Source: JAFGPJ01 sp964439135
GTDB lineage: Bacteria; Planctomycetota; Phycisphaerae; Sedimentisphaerales; Anaerobacaceae
Direction of reading: 5' to 3'
Length of the DNA: 16,919 bases
NCBI GenBank assembly: GCA_964439135.1
Contig: CAYTNN010000088.1
Coordinates: 1 to 16,919 of the forward strand
The notes under the pieces were generated by a model that saw only the letters and a program-made list of their open reading frames with translations, was not told the DNA's origin and did not search any database. Position 1 is the first letter of the stretch. The number at the start of each line of letters is the position of its first letter. The position numbers and the translations under genes are program-made. Shown here one piece after another: positions 1 through 6,743 of the stretch.

Positions 1-2334
1 ACTAAACTGGATCCGTCGGCGGATGTGCCGGACCGAACCTGCCTGGTTCGCGTCGGAGATTCTCGGCCGAATACCAGGTTGGCGACCTACCGAATCTGGC
101 TGTCCGATGATGTAATCAACACGTTTCGATCGCGTCCCAATCTCTCGAACGAGTTGATGGATTGCACGTTTGTTTACAACAACAGCGAGGTCTTCTACAA
201 TGTCGGCATCCGCTTCCGCGGCAGCCCGTTCCTCCGTCCTGGAGCATACTGGAACCCAATCGACCGCCACGCCTATCGGATCGATTTTAATCCGGACCAA
301 AAGTTTCATGGTCGGGAGGAAATAAATCTCGATAACACCGAAGGGGGCAGCCGCGGCCCGCTTCAGGAACGTGCATCGTATTGGTTCTATAAACAGATGG
401 GCCTGCAGTTTTCGATGCAGGAGTATGTACGGCCGATTATCAACGGGAACGTTCACTCTAACTACGAGGACGTTCAGAAGATCGACGGCGACTATATTAG
501 TGGATGGTTTCCCAACGATACTGAGGGTTACATTCATAAGATAGATGACTACTTCGAGTACACCGCCGACGGTACGGGATACTCGAATCTCGACGAAGGA
601 TTGAAATACGATTCAAGTCACCCACGGCTCAAGGAGACATATCGCTGGGGATTCGAGAAACGGTCGCATCGCGAGAACGACAACTGGGACCATATTTTGG
701 ATTTCGCCGCCGCGTTTAATACACCTTCAAGCAGTACATTGTATGAGAGTAACATCGAATCGGTCATTCACCCTGAATACATGGCACGGGTCCTGGCGAT
801 TCGCCACGCCGTTGGTGACTGGGACAGCTACGGATACCGTCGAGGCAAGAATAACTTTTTCTACTATGCCCTGCCGGAGGGTAAATGGTATCTGCTGCCA
901 TGGGACATAGACTTTACACTCGGATCGGGGGATGGGCCCAATACGAATCTATTTTCTTCTGTGAACGCTGGCCAGTTTCCGGAAGTTGATCAGTTCGTAA
1001 ACTATCCCAAATACCAGCGGATGTACCTGCAAGCTTATTCAGAGCTGGTGAACGGCCCGTGGCAAACTTCATACGGGACGGCCAATCCGCCGACGGACTT
1101 CGATAAGTTTCTGGACGACGCGGCTAATGTTTTATCCGCCAATGGTCAGGACAGTAGCCGAAGGGACTCTATCAAACGGTTCGTGCGAGACCGCCGAAGC
1201 TATATTTTAATGCAGATTCCGTCTTCTCTGACCTTCGAGATAACGACCAATAGCGGCGTCGATTTCTTTACATCGGCATCGACGGTAACGATCAAAGGTG
1301 TTGCCCCGATAGAAGTAGCGGGGATTTCGGTCAACGGCACGTCTGTACCGGTAGAATTCTCGGGCAACAGCGTGTTCGAAGTGGATGTCGAAATCGCAGA
1401 AGGGGCGAATCTGCTCAATGTTCAGGGATTAACCGGCGTTGGAAATCCCGTAACCGGTGCTGCGGATTCCATTACGATAACCCGCATCATGCCTTCTGTG
1501 ATTACCTCGGTAACACCGAATCAGGTGTATAATGATGGTACGGTACAGTTCACGATAAAGGGAGACGGTTTTGAGCCGGGATCGATGACCTCCGTGGCAC
1601 TGACTCTTACCTCGGAAGAGGTGGGCTTTGATGCTCTCTACGTTCAGAGCAACGAGGCGTTCGACCGAATTGACGCGGCGAGTCTATTGCTGGACGATCC
1701 GGGCCGCGGCGTTGGCGATCCCATCCATGCAGTTCATGAATGGATCAACCTCTGGAATACCGGTGGTCATGGATTATTCACCTCCAACGAATATAGGTTT
1801 GCACCGCCGTTCCAAAGGGGTGCCGACAATTTCGCTGTGCGGTTTACGGGCTATATTTTCGTTACTTCTCCGGGAGCGAGGTACTTCGGCGTGAACTGTG
1901 ACGACGGATTCAGCTTGTGGATAGATGGCCAGCTTGTCGGGGAATATGCGGATTCCCATAATCCGGCTACAACCGATGTGACGCAAAACCGAACCGATGG
2001 TACAATGACCTTCGACTTTCCAGTCGCGGGCAGTTATTATTTAGTCCTCGATTACTATGAAAATAACGCGGGAGAAGAAATCGAATTCTTCCAGACAAAC
2101 TCCAACGGCGCTGATCGGAGGCTGATTAACATTGACTCCGAGCTGGTTGTATTCCGGGACAACGACACGAGAATTGACGCGACCGACATTGTGGTTGTGG
2201 ACGAGAACACGATTACCTGCCAGATCGATCTGGATGGCGCCGAGCCTGGGGTATGGAATGTCGTTGTAACGCCGGAGTATGGCGATACCGCACGAAGCGT
2301 TTTGGTAGGCGCAGTGCAGATCATCAGTCAATAA
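1..2334 (+). CDS. CotH-kinase family surface protein with IPT and PA14 domains (5' truncated by window edge)
   Basis: The frame is open from the first base, so the true N-terminus and any signal peptide lie upstream; the GTG at 25 is only an internal codon. Counting from base 1, about 777 residues are visible. Residues ~20-400 match the CotH kinase family (atypical secreted protein kinases): an FRGSP motif at 72-76, then YRIDF...FHGREEINLDN, LQERASYWFYKQMG, GYIHKIDDYFE and the metal/catalytic-type block LPWDIDFTLG (D302, D304). A bacterial Ig-like stretch follows (~400-495). SVTPNQVYNDGTVQFTIKGDGF (from ~502) starts an IPT/TIG fold. A PA14-like domain comes next (~540-705; hallmark FGVNCDDGFSLWIDG near 630), and then a second IPT-like piece runs to the end. 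There is no C-terminal dockerin, sorting signal or membrane helix. The role is inferred: an extracellular or surface protein that may bind carbohydrate through PA14. It converges on the minus-strand lipoprotein gene, 80 bp away. Confidence 0.85.
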   Translation, partial: TKLDPSADVPDRTCLVRVGDSRPNTRLATYRIWLSDDVINTFRSRPNLSNELMDCTFVYNNSEVFYNVGIRFRGSPFLRPGAYWNPIDRHAYRIDFNPDQKFHGREEINLDNTEGGSRGPLQERASYWFYKQMGLQFSMQEYVRPIINGNVHSNYEDVQKIDGDYISGWFPNDTEGYIHKIDDYFEYTADGTGYSNLDEGLKYDSSHPRLKETYRWGFEKRSHRENDNWDHILDFAAAFNTPSSSTLYESNIESVIHPEYMARVLAIRHAVGDWDSYGYRRGKNNFFYYALPEGKWYLLPWDIDFTLGSGDGPNTNLFSSVNAGQFPEVDQFVNYPKYQRMYLQAYSELVNGPWQTSYGTANPPTDFDKFLDDAANVLSANGQDSSRRDSIKRFVRDRRSYILMQIPSSLTFEITTNSGVDFFTSASTVTIKGVAPIEVAGISVNGTSVPVEFSGNSVFEVDVEIAEGANLLNVQGLTGVGNPVTGAADSITITRIMPSVITSVTPNQVYNDGTVQFTIKGDGFEPGSMTSVALTLTSEEVGFDALYVQSNEAFDRIDAASLLLDDPGRGVGDPIHAVHEWINLWNTGGHGLFTSNEYRFAPPFQRGADNFAVRFTGYIFVTSPGARYFGVNCDDGFSLWIDGQLVGEYADSHNPATTDVTQNRTDGTMTFDFPVAGSYYLVLDYYENNAGEEIEFFQTNSNGADRRLINIDSELVVFRDNDTRIDATDIVVVDENTITCQIDLDGAEPGVWNVVVTPEYGDTARSVLVGAVQIISQ

Positions 2335-2395
2335 GCTTGTACAGTAGAGTGACGCTCCTGTCGAGCGAGTTGCTTAAATCAAGGCTTATCGCGTA

Positions 2396-2417
2396 TAGAA
2401 ATATTGTTCTATTTCTA
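2396..2417. terminator. AT-rich hairpin between convergent genes
   Basis: TAGAAATA (2396-2403) pairs perfectly with TATTTCTA (2410-2417) around a 6-nt loop. It sits between the convergent CotH and lipoprotein genes and overlaps the lipoprotein stop codon (2415-2417). The stem is weak and neither strand has a clean U-tract, so a shared bidirectional terminator is only a possibility. Confidence 0.25.
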
Positions 2418-3095
2418 AGGGGCTTTAATGACTTTCTGTTCTTTGAAGACTTTGCCGGTCATGTAATCTGTGAAGGTTACCTTGACCGTTAATGGTTCTT
2501 CCAGGCTTTCGACCATGTCGGTTACGTCGAATGTCAATCTGTAGTTGATGGTTACCATCGTTGCGAACCAGAGCTTTTTTAGCTCACCCGGCCCTACTTT
2601 CCACTCACCGAGCAGGGCTTGGCCGTCCGTTTTGTTCAGGTCCCATAGCTGGACGTCCACGGTGCCGGTTACCTTTATCGTGTCGCCCTGTTCATCGACC
2701 GGCTGTATATAGACAATCAGCTTTTCCTTCTTACCATCATCGTCTTTGTCGAAGAAGCCTGTATACCTGCCAATCTTGACACTCTCAAGGCGATTGAGGT
2801 TTTCGAGCTTTACCTCTTCGGGCAGCCCGGACAGGACCTGTACTTGTTGCTTGAGCTGTTTGTTCTTGCTCTCGGACTGTTCGATTTGCTTTTGTAGCTG
2901 TGTTTTCTCCTGCGTCAATTGTTCTATCTGCACGGCCGGCGATTCTTTATCATTAGGAGTTGCACAGCCAGTGAGCGGAAAAATCAAAAAGCAAAAAGCA
3001 AAAAGCAAAATTAACGAAGTCATTATCGCTTTACGATTATTTCGCAATTTTGATTTTTTGTATTTAATTTTTAATATTGGACATTGGGCATTCAT
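2415..3095 (-). CDS. Lipoprotein with coiled coil and conserved beta-rich domain, unknown function
   Basis: 226 residues from the ATG at 3095. A basic n-region (KYKKSKLRNNRK, 11-22) precedes a hydrophobic stretch and a lipobox LTGC (41-44), so Cys44 should be lipidated and the protein membrane-anchored on the outer face. Residues ~55-90 form a Gln/Lys/Glu-rich coiled coil. The C-terminal ~125 residues look beta-rich, with an acidic loop DKDDDGKKE (117-125) that resembles a calcium loop. I do not recognise the family. Start choice: the ATG at 3095 overlaps the upstream clpP stop (TAATG) and has GGAG 8 nt upstream, which suggests translational coupling. An ATG at 3023 (202 aa) would remove all positive charge before the hydrophobic core and has no clear ribosome binding site. 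A Leu codon (TTG) between them is also possible. It is the last gene of the tig-clpP-clpP run, so it may function in envelope proteostasis, but this rests on context only. Confidence 0.75.
   Translation of the reverse strand: MNAQCPILKIKYKKSKLRNNRKAIMTSLILLFAFCFLIFPLTGCATPNDKESPAVQIEQLTQEKTQLQKQIEQSESKNKQLKQQVQVLSGLPEEVKLENLNRLESVKIGRYTGFFDKDDDGKKEKLIVYIQPVDEQGDTIKVTGTVDVQLWDLNKTDGQALLGEWKVGPGELKKLWFATMVTINYRLTFDVTDMVESLEEPLTVKVTFTDYMTGKVFKEQKVIKAP
2984..3010. repeat. AAAAAGC heptamer tandem repeat inside a signal-peptide region
   Basis: Three consecutive AAAAAGC-type units, with a related AAAAATC unit just before them, occupy this stretch. Read on the minus strand they encode the hydrophobic core LLFAFCFLIF of the lipoprotein signal peptide. 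The same A-rich style appears in the intergenic DNA at 16489-16517. Confidence 0.7.
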
Positions 3096-3730
3096 TATTC
3101 TTGCTCCGGTTCCTGGTCCCTGACGATTTCGGGCGCCTTTTGCAGTATCCTGTCGGCCAAACCGTATTCGATCGCTTCGGCAGCGTCAAGCCAGAGATTC
3201 CGGTCACAGTCTTTTTCGACTTTCTCGGTGCTTTGGCCCGTATGCTGGGCCAATATATCGTAGAGGCGAGCACGCAGCCGTAATATTTCCTTTGCTTCTA
3301 TATCCAGGTCGGTAGCCGGTCCGATCAATTGCCCTGATATCAACGGCTGGTGCAGGAGGACCCTGTTGCTGGCCAGGAGGAACCGCTTGCCTGCATGACC
3401 GCCGGCCAATAACACCGCTGCCATACTTGCCGCTTGCCCGACGCAATATGTCGCTACCTCGCAGCGTAAAAACTGCATCGTATCATAGATAGCAAGCCCC
3501 GCCGTGATCGCGCCGCCGGGCGAATTAATGTAAAAGTGAATGTCCTTCTTGGCATCTTCATTGCTCAGGAAAAGCATCTGGGCGATGATTAGATTGGCAG
3601 TAGCATCATCAATAGGCCCGCCGAGAAAGATGATTCTGTCTTTCAATAATCTTGAATAAATATCGTAGGCACGTTCCGTTCGGCCACTTTTCTCAATGAC
3701 TATTGGCACCAGATTCTGATTTAAGCTCAT
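3095..3730 (-). CDS. clpP: ATP-dependent Clp protease proteolytic subunit (second of pair)
   Basis: 211 residues, close to the usual ClpP length (~195-210). ClpP is the serine peptidase that forms a two-heptamer chamber and degrades proteins unfolded by ClpX or ClpA/C in the cytoplasm. The catalytic triad is complete: Ser102 in GQAASMAAVLLAGG, His127 in NRVLLHQP and Asp176 in KDCDRNLWL. The oxyanion/strand block HFYINSPGG (65-73) and the handle helix are present. It lies 23 bp downstream of another clpP that is clearly different in sequence, so this is an old paralogue pair and not a recent duplication. The stop codon overlaps the start of the lipoprotein gene. The pair may form a mixed tetradecamer or two separate ones; the sequence cannot tell which. 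Confidence 0.96.
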   Translation of the reverse strand: MSLNQNLVPIVIEKSGRTERAYDIYSRLLKDRIIFLGGPIDDATANLIIAQMLFLSNEDAKKDIHFYINSPGGAITAGLAIYDTMQFLRCEVATYCVGQAASMAAVLLAGGHAGKRFLLASNRVLLHQPLISGQLIGPATDLDIEAKEILRLRARLYDILAQHTGQSTEKVEKDCDRNLWLDAAEAIEYGLADRILQKAPEIVRDQEPEQE

Positions 3731-3753
3731 ATTATGTTTCCCCGTATTCCGTT

Positions 3754-4440
3754 TTACTTCTTGTCTTTCTCGTCTTTGTTTTTTTTATCTTCTTCTTTTA
3801 GCACCTCATCGATAAGGCCGTATTCGTGGGCCTCCTCGGCAGTCATATACCTGTCTCTTTCAGTCTCAGCGGCGATTTTTTCGACCGGTTGGCCGGTATG
3901 AATTGAGAGCAGCTCATTGATCATGGCTTTAGCCTTGAGAATCTCTTCTGCCTGTATCTTGATGTCGGCTGCCTGGCCGCTAACTCCGCCCCAGGGCTGG
4001 TGCAGCATGATTTTAGCGTGCGGAAGGGCGTGCCGTTTGCCTTTTGTTCCGGCTGCCAGTATTATGGCGGCTCCGGATTGTGCCCTGCCGATGCAATAGG
4101 TCGCAATCGGCGAGCTGACAAACCGCATAGTATCGTAAATTGCCATTGTATCGTCCACGCTGCCGCCGGGAGAATTGACGTACAAGCTGATTTCGCTGCT
4201 GCGCTTAAGGTTGTCGAGGTACAGCATTTTCATGATGACTTCGGCCGCTCTTTGATATGATATTTCCCCTATCAAAAAGACGATGCGGTTTTCCAGCAGC
4301 ATATCGTCCAGGCTCATCTCGCGATAGCGTTGATACTGGCCGTGTTGATTGTAAACGTCCATATTTGTGGTCTCCATTTTGCAATGATTAGCTACGTGGA
4401 ATCCGTTCGTAATATGTTGTGCTCGATGCTCTATAGACAT
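3754..4440 (-). CDS. clpP: ATP-dependent Clp protease proteolytic subunit (first of pair)
   Basis: 228 residues from the ATG at 4440, which has GGGAG 6 nt upstream (on the minus strand). A later ATG at residue 27 also has a GGAG behind it and would remove a non-conserved leader. The ClpP fold is clear: LENRIVFLIGEI (49-60), LYVNSPGGSVDDTMAIYDTM, and the triad Ser122 (GRAQSGAAIILAAG), His147 (IMLHQPWGG) and Asp196 (ETERDRYMT). The Gln-Ser-Gly around the nucleophile differs from the usual Ala-Ser-Met of its neighbour, and the Trp after HQP also sets it apart. The charged tail (EEDKKNKDEKDKK) is unstructured. It lies 36 bp downstream of tig and 23 bp upstream of the second clpP, the classic tig-clpP context, so client folding and degradation are probably co-transcribed. 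Confidence 0.95.
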   Translation of the reverse strand: MSIEHRAQHITNGFHVANHCKMETTNMDVYNQHGQYQRYREMSLDDMLLENRIVFLIGEISYQRAAEVIMKMLYLDNLKRSSEISLYVNSPGGSVDDTMAIYDTMRFVSSPIATYCIGRAQSGAAIILAAGTKGKRHALPHAKIMLHQPWGGVSGQAADIKIQAEEILKAKAMINELLSIHTGQPVEKIAAETERDRYMTAEEAHEYGLIDEVLKEEDKKNKDEKDKK

Positions 4441-4476
4441 TCATTACTCCCTTAACTTAGCCGACATTATGTATTT

Positions 4477-6021
4477 TCAGGATTGTTTTTCCTCAGGTTC
4501 GGCTGATTTTTTAGCTACTTTTTTAGTAGCTTTTTTTGCTGGTTTCTTAGCTTTTTTGGCTTTCTCAGGCTTTTTCTCGGTTATTACCGCCGTTTCGAGC
4601 AGTTTAGCAATGCATTTATCCTGGCGTACCTCCAAAGATAGCTGGGCTAACGAGCCGTTGCGTTCCATATCTTCTCTCATCCTCTCGGGCCGCTGTCCTC
4701 CCTTCATGGCTAATTGAGCGATATGGCCGTTGATTTCTTCTTCGCTCACGTCAATCTCGAGCTTATCGGCAATTTTATCCATAATGAAGAAAGTTTTTAC
4801 CTGTTGTTCGGCCTGCTGTTCGCTGCCGGCCTGAAGCTGCTCTATCTGCTCGCCGATCTGCTCGCGGGAAAGTCCCCGCATGAGCAAATTTGTATATTGT
4901 CTTTGCAGCACACTGCTGGCCTGCTCGGCAACAACATTTACCGGCAGGTCTAAATCGGTTTTGTCGAGCAGATACTCGAAAATCTGCTCGGTCATCTCTG
5001 TTCGGCCTTGTGTTTCCAGTCGGCCATGGAGGGTATCATGAATTTTTTCCCGCAGTTCATCTTTATCTTCGACGCCGTACCGCTTTAGGAGGTTTTCGTC
5101 CAGCTCAGCAGGTTTTAGCCATTTGATATCTTTGATGCTTATCTGGATATCCACTTTTTTGCCGCGATATTCTTCTCTGAAAAAAGTCTTCGGTACTTCT
5201 ACGCTCGTTTCTTTGGTTTGACCCGCATTGGCCCCGACCAGCAGCTCATCGAGCTTCTCAACGGGTATTTCCCCGACAAAACCATTCTGTCTTACATATA
5301 TCTCGACGTTGTCCAGTTTCTGTTCTTCTTCAATTCCATCTATTTTAAGAACCGCATCGGCAATAATCTGGTCATCAAGCTCGACAGAACCTTCTTCTCG
5401 CGGCGTCCATACACCGGACCATCTCTGCATCTGCTCAATCTCTCTATCGATTTGCTCGTCCGTAACCTCGAGCTTTGTCCTGGTAACCGGAATGCCTTCG
5501 AGCTTCGGCAGGTCGAATTCCGGACGTACTTCAACCTCGAAATCAAACGTTAGCGAGCCTTCGGCAGGCAATTCGATATTTTCAAAGTCAATGTCAGGCT
5601 CGCCGATGGTTTGCAGCTTGTTTTCCTCAATCGCCGACTTGCCCGAATCGGCCAATAAGGTCAATTTTATTTGCTCTGTTGTCTCTTTGCCGAATCTCTT
5701 CTCGAGGAGCCGGCGGGGTGCTCGCCCTTTTCTAAAGCCCGGCACAAGGGCTTCTTTACCCAGGTCCTCATATTGTTTGTCTATGGCTTTTTTGATTTTC
5801 TCTTCAACTATTTCTATGGTGACTTTCTTTTTGCAGGGGCCTGCTTCTTCGATAGTCACTATATCTTTCGGTCCCGGAGATTCTTCTTCCTTCTGTGCTT
5901 CGGGTTGTTCTTCCTTCAGCTCAGTTGTTTCTTCTTCCTTCTGTGCTTCGGGTTCTTCTGTTTCCTTAGGCTCAGTAGTTTCTTCTTCCGTCATTGCTTC
6001 GGATTTTTCTTCGTCAGCCAT
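4477..6021 (-). CDS. tig: Trigger factor, ribosome-associated chaperone, with long acidic N-terminal and Lys/Ala-rich C-terminal extensions
   Basis: Trigger factor binds the ribosome exit tunnel and shields nascent chains; its FKBP domain can isomerise prolyl bonds. Start chosen at 6021, not 6027: GGGAG (6029-6033) is 7 nt from this ATG but only 1 nt from the other. That gives 514 residues, against ~430 in E. coli. The ribosome-docking signature GFRKGRAP is at 95-102 in the N-terminal domain (~52-190). A diverged FKBP-like domain (~200-285) and the helical C-terminal chaperone arms (~290-465) follow. Two unusual extensions account for the extra length: residues 1-50 are Glu/Thr/Pro/Lys-rich with an internal repeat (EPEAQKEEE), and the last ~30 residues are a Lys/Ala repeat (AKKAKKPAKKATKKVAKKSA). 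It heads the tig-clpP-clpP-lipoprotein cluster. Confidence 0.95.
   Translation of the reverse strand: MADEEKSEAMTEEETTEPKETEEPEAQKEEETTELKEEQPEAQKEEESPGPKDIVTIEEAGPCKKKVTIEIVEEKIKKAIDKQYEDLGKEALVPGFRKGRAPRRLLEKRFGKETTEQIKLTLLADSGKSAIEENKLQTIGEPDIDFENIELPAEGSLTFDFEVEVRPEFDLPKLEGIPVTRTKLEVTDEQIDREIEQMQRWSGVWTPREEGSVELDDQIIADAVLKIDGIEEEQKLDNVEIYVRQNGFVGEIPVEKLDELLVGANAGQTKETSVEVPKTFFREEYRGKKVDIQISIKDIKWLKPAELDENLLKRYGVEDKDELREKIHDTLHGRLETQGRTEMTEQIFEYLLDKTDLDLPVNVVAEQASSVLQRQYTNLLMRGLSREQIGEQIEQLQAGSEQQAEQQVKTFFIMDKIADKLEIDVSEEEINGHIAQLAMKGGQRPERMREDMERNGSLAQLSLEVRQDKCIAKLLETAVITEKKPEKAKKAKKPAKKATKKVAKKSAEPEEKQS
5881..5954. repeat. Duplicated 26-bp unit in the acidic N-terminus of tig
   Basis: The same 26 bases occur at 5881-5906 and 5929-5954, with a 48-bp period. 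They encode the repeated PEAQKEEE segments. The period is a multiple of three, so copy-number change keeps the reading frame. Confidence 0.85.
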
Positions 6022-6027
6022 TTCCAT

Positions 6028-6330
6028 GCTCCCTACGGTTTTGTAAAACCTTTAATCAATAAACAAAAAAGGCATCAGGGAAACAATTCCCTTAGCCCGG
6101 TCTTCGCGATTCTCAATCCTGCGCCTATCAGCAGCATAAATTCATACCTGACAGGTGCCGGACCTAAACGTATCGGAGACCAATGCCAAACTACATTTAG
6201 CCGGTGACTCGCCGATACTATTTAGCCATTGGTATTTAGCCGTCGTTTTAGCAAAAGAGGGTTTAATACAACTTCGGTCGTGTAAAACCGCTCAAACGAC
6301 TAAATACTATCGACCAATGACCCAAACAAA
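6028..6330. other. Gene-free 303-bp spacer between tRNA-Gly and tig
   Basis: I see no gene here. The spacer holds three ATTTAGCC boxes (within 6194-6240), an imperfect 13-bp inverted repeat (6213-6225 against 6300-6312, one mismatch) and a small hairpin with an adjoining A-run close to tig. I found no convincing sigma-70 promoter for tig. The tig leader or promoter must lie here unless tig is read through from the tRNA. Confidence 0.6.
6065..6092 (-). terminator. Possible terminator or attenuator upstream of tig
   Basis: On the minus strand AGGGAA pairs with TTCCCT around a 4-nt loop (6077-6092). A run of six T (6065-6070) follows after a 6-nt spacer. It could end the tRNA-Gly transcript or attenuate tig, whose start is about 45 nt further on. 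The stem is short and the spacer long. Confidence 0.3.
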
Positions 6331-6401
6331 GCGGGCGATGAGATTTGAACTCACGACATTCACGTTGGCAACGTGACGCTCTACCACTGAGCTACGCCCG
6401 C
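6331..6401 (-). tRNA. tRNA-Gly (anticodon GCC)
   Basis: 71 nt fold into a full cloverleaf on the minus strand. The 7-bp acceptor stem GCGGGCG/CGCCCGC is perfect. The D-arm is GCTC AGTGGTA GAGC and the anticodon stem TCACG/CGTGA carries the loop TTGCCAA. The T-arm is GTGAG TTCAAAT CTCAT with one G-T pair. The anticodon is GCC, reading GGC/GGT glycine codons. The 3' CCA is not encoded and must be added after transcription. A promoter candidate lies about 70-100 bp upstream. Confidence 0.98.
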
Positions 6402-6471
6402 ATATTCGTATCTCGTAATTTATATCCCGGATTCCGAGTTTACGCTACGATTAACGCGATATTTTTATCGA

Positions 6472-6499
6472 ATTATAGGTGTTTTTATCGTATATGCAA
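6472..6499 (-). promoter_or_regulatory. Sigma-70-like promoter for tRNA-Gly
   Basis: On the minus strand TTGCAT (6499-6494), a 16-bp spacer and a perfect TATAAT (6477-6472). Transcription would begin roughly 60 nt before the tRNA 5' end. The -10 is consensus and the -35 is half-matching. Confidence 0.55.
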
Positions 6500-6620
6500 G
6501 GGCTTTTTTTACAAATTTTTGGTATTTATATTGGAAAAATGGCCGCCGAACGATGATTAGCACTTGATGAAAGAGCCGTAATATCCCGCTGCTGCTGCAT
6601 ACGAAAACGGCCTTCATAAA

Positions 6621-6643
6621 TCTTAAAAACGCATTTTTTAAGA
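6621..6643. repeat. 9-bp perfect inverted repeat upstream of the PCMT promoter
   Basis: TCTTAAAAA (6621-6629) and TTTTTAAGA (6635-6643) flank a 5-nt loop, 8 bp upstream of the presumed -35. It could be an operator or a weak hairpin; the sequence alone does not decide. Confidence 0.4.
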
Positions 6644-6651
6644 AGATTCAG

Positions 6652-6682
6652 TTGCGGCTGCCTTTCATGGATATGGTATAAT
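6652..6682 (+). promoter_or_regulatory. Extended -10 promoter for the PCMT gene
   Basis: A perfect TATAAT (6677-6682) is preceded by TGG, giving the extended TGnTATAAT form. The best -35 is a poor TTGCGG (6652-6657) with a 19-bp spacer, so recognition would depend on the extended -10. The predicted start is about 55 nt upstream of the ATG. Confidence 0.55.
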
Positions 6683-6743
6683 ATTCATTGTCGACAACCG
6701 GGATATCATTGTGCCGCTCATATAAAGAGGAATTCAGGAAGAG

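Larger units (their letters stand above)
6402..6743. other. Divergent 342-bp control region between tRNA-Gly and the PCMT gene
   Basis: No ORF here looks real. The stretch holds one promoter candidate for each direction (listed separately) and a perfect 9-bp AT-rich inverted repeat (6621-6643) just upstream of the PCMT promoter. Confidence 0.6.

Noticed and set aside
25..30. GTG 25 as the true start of the CotH protein
   Set aside because: The frame is open from base 1 and the sequence upstream of the kinase motifs is already mid-protein, with no signal peptide.
4500..4560. Terminator in T-rich DNA with AGCTAC/GTAGCT pairing
   Set aside because: It lies inside the tig coding sequence and is explained by the Lys/Ala-rich tail codons.
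5228..6046. 272-codon plus-strand ORF, very Ser/Phe-rich
   Set aside because: It is antisense to tig; its composition mirrors the Glu/Lys-rich codons of trigger factor.
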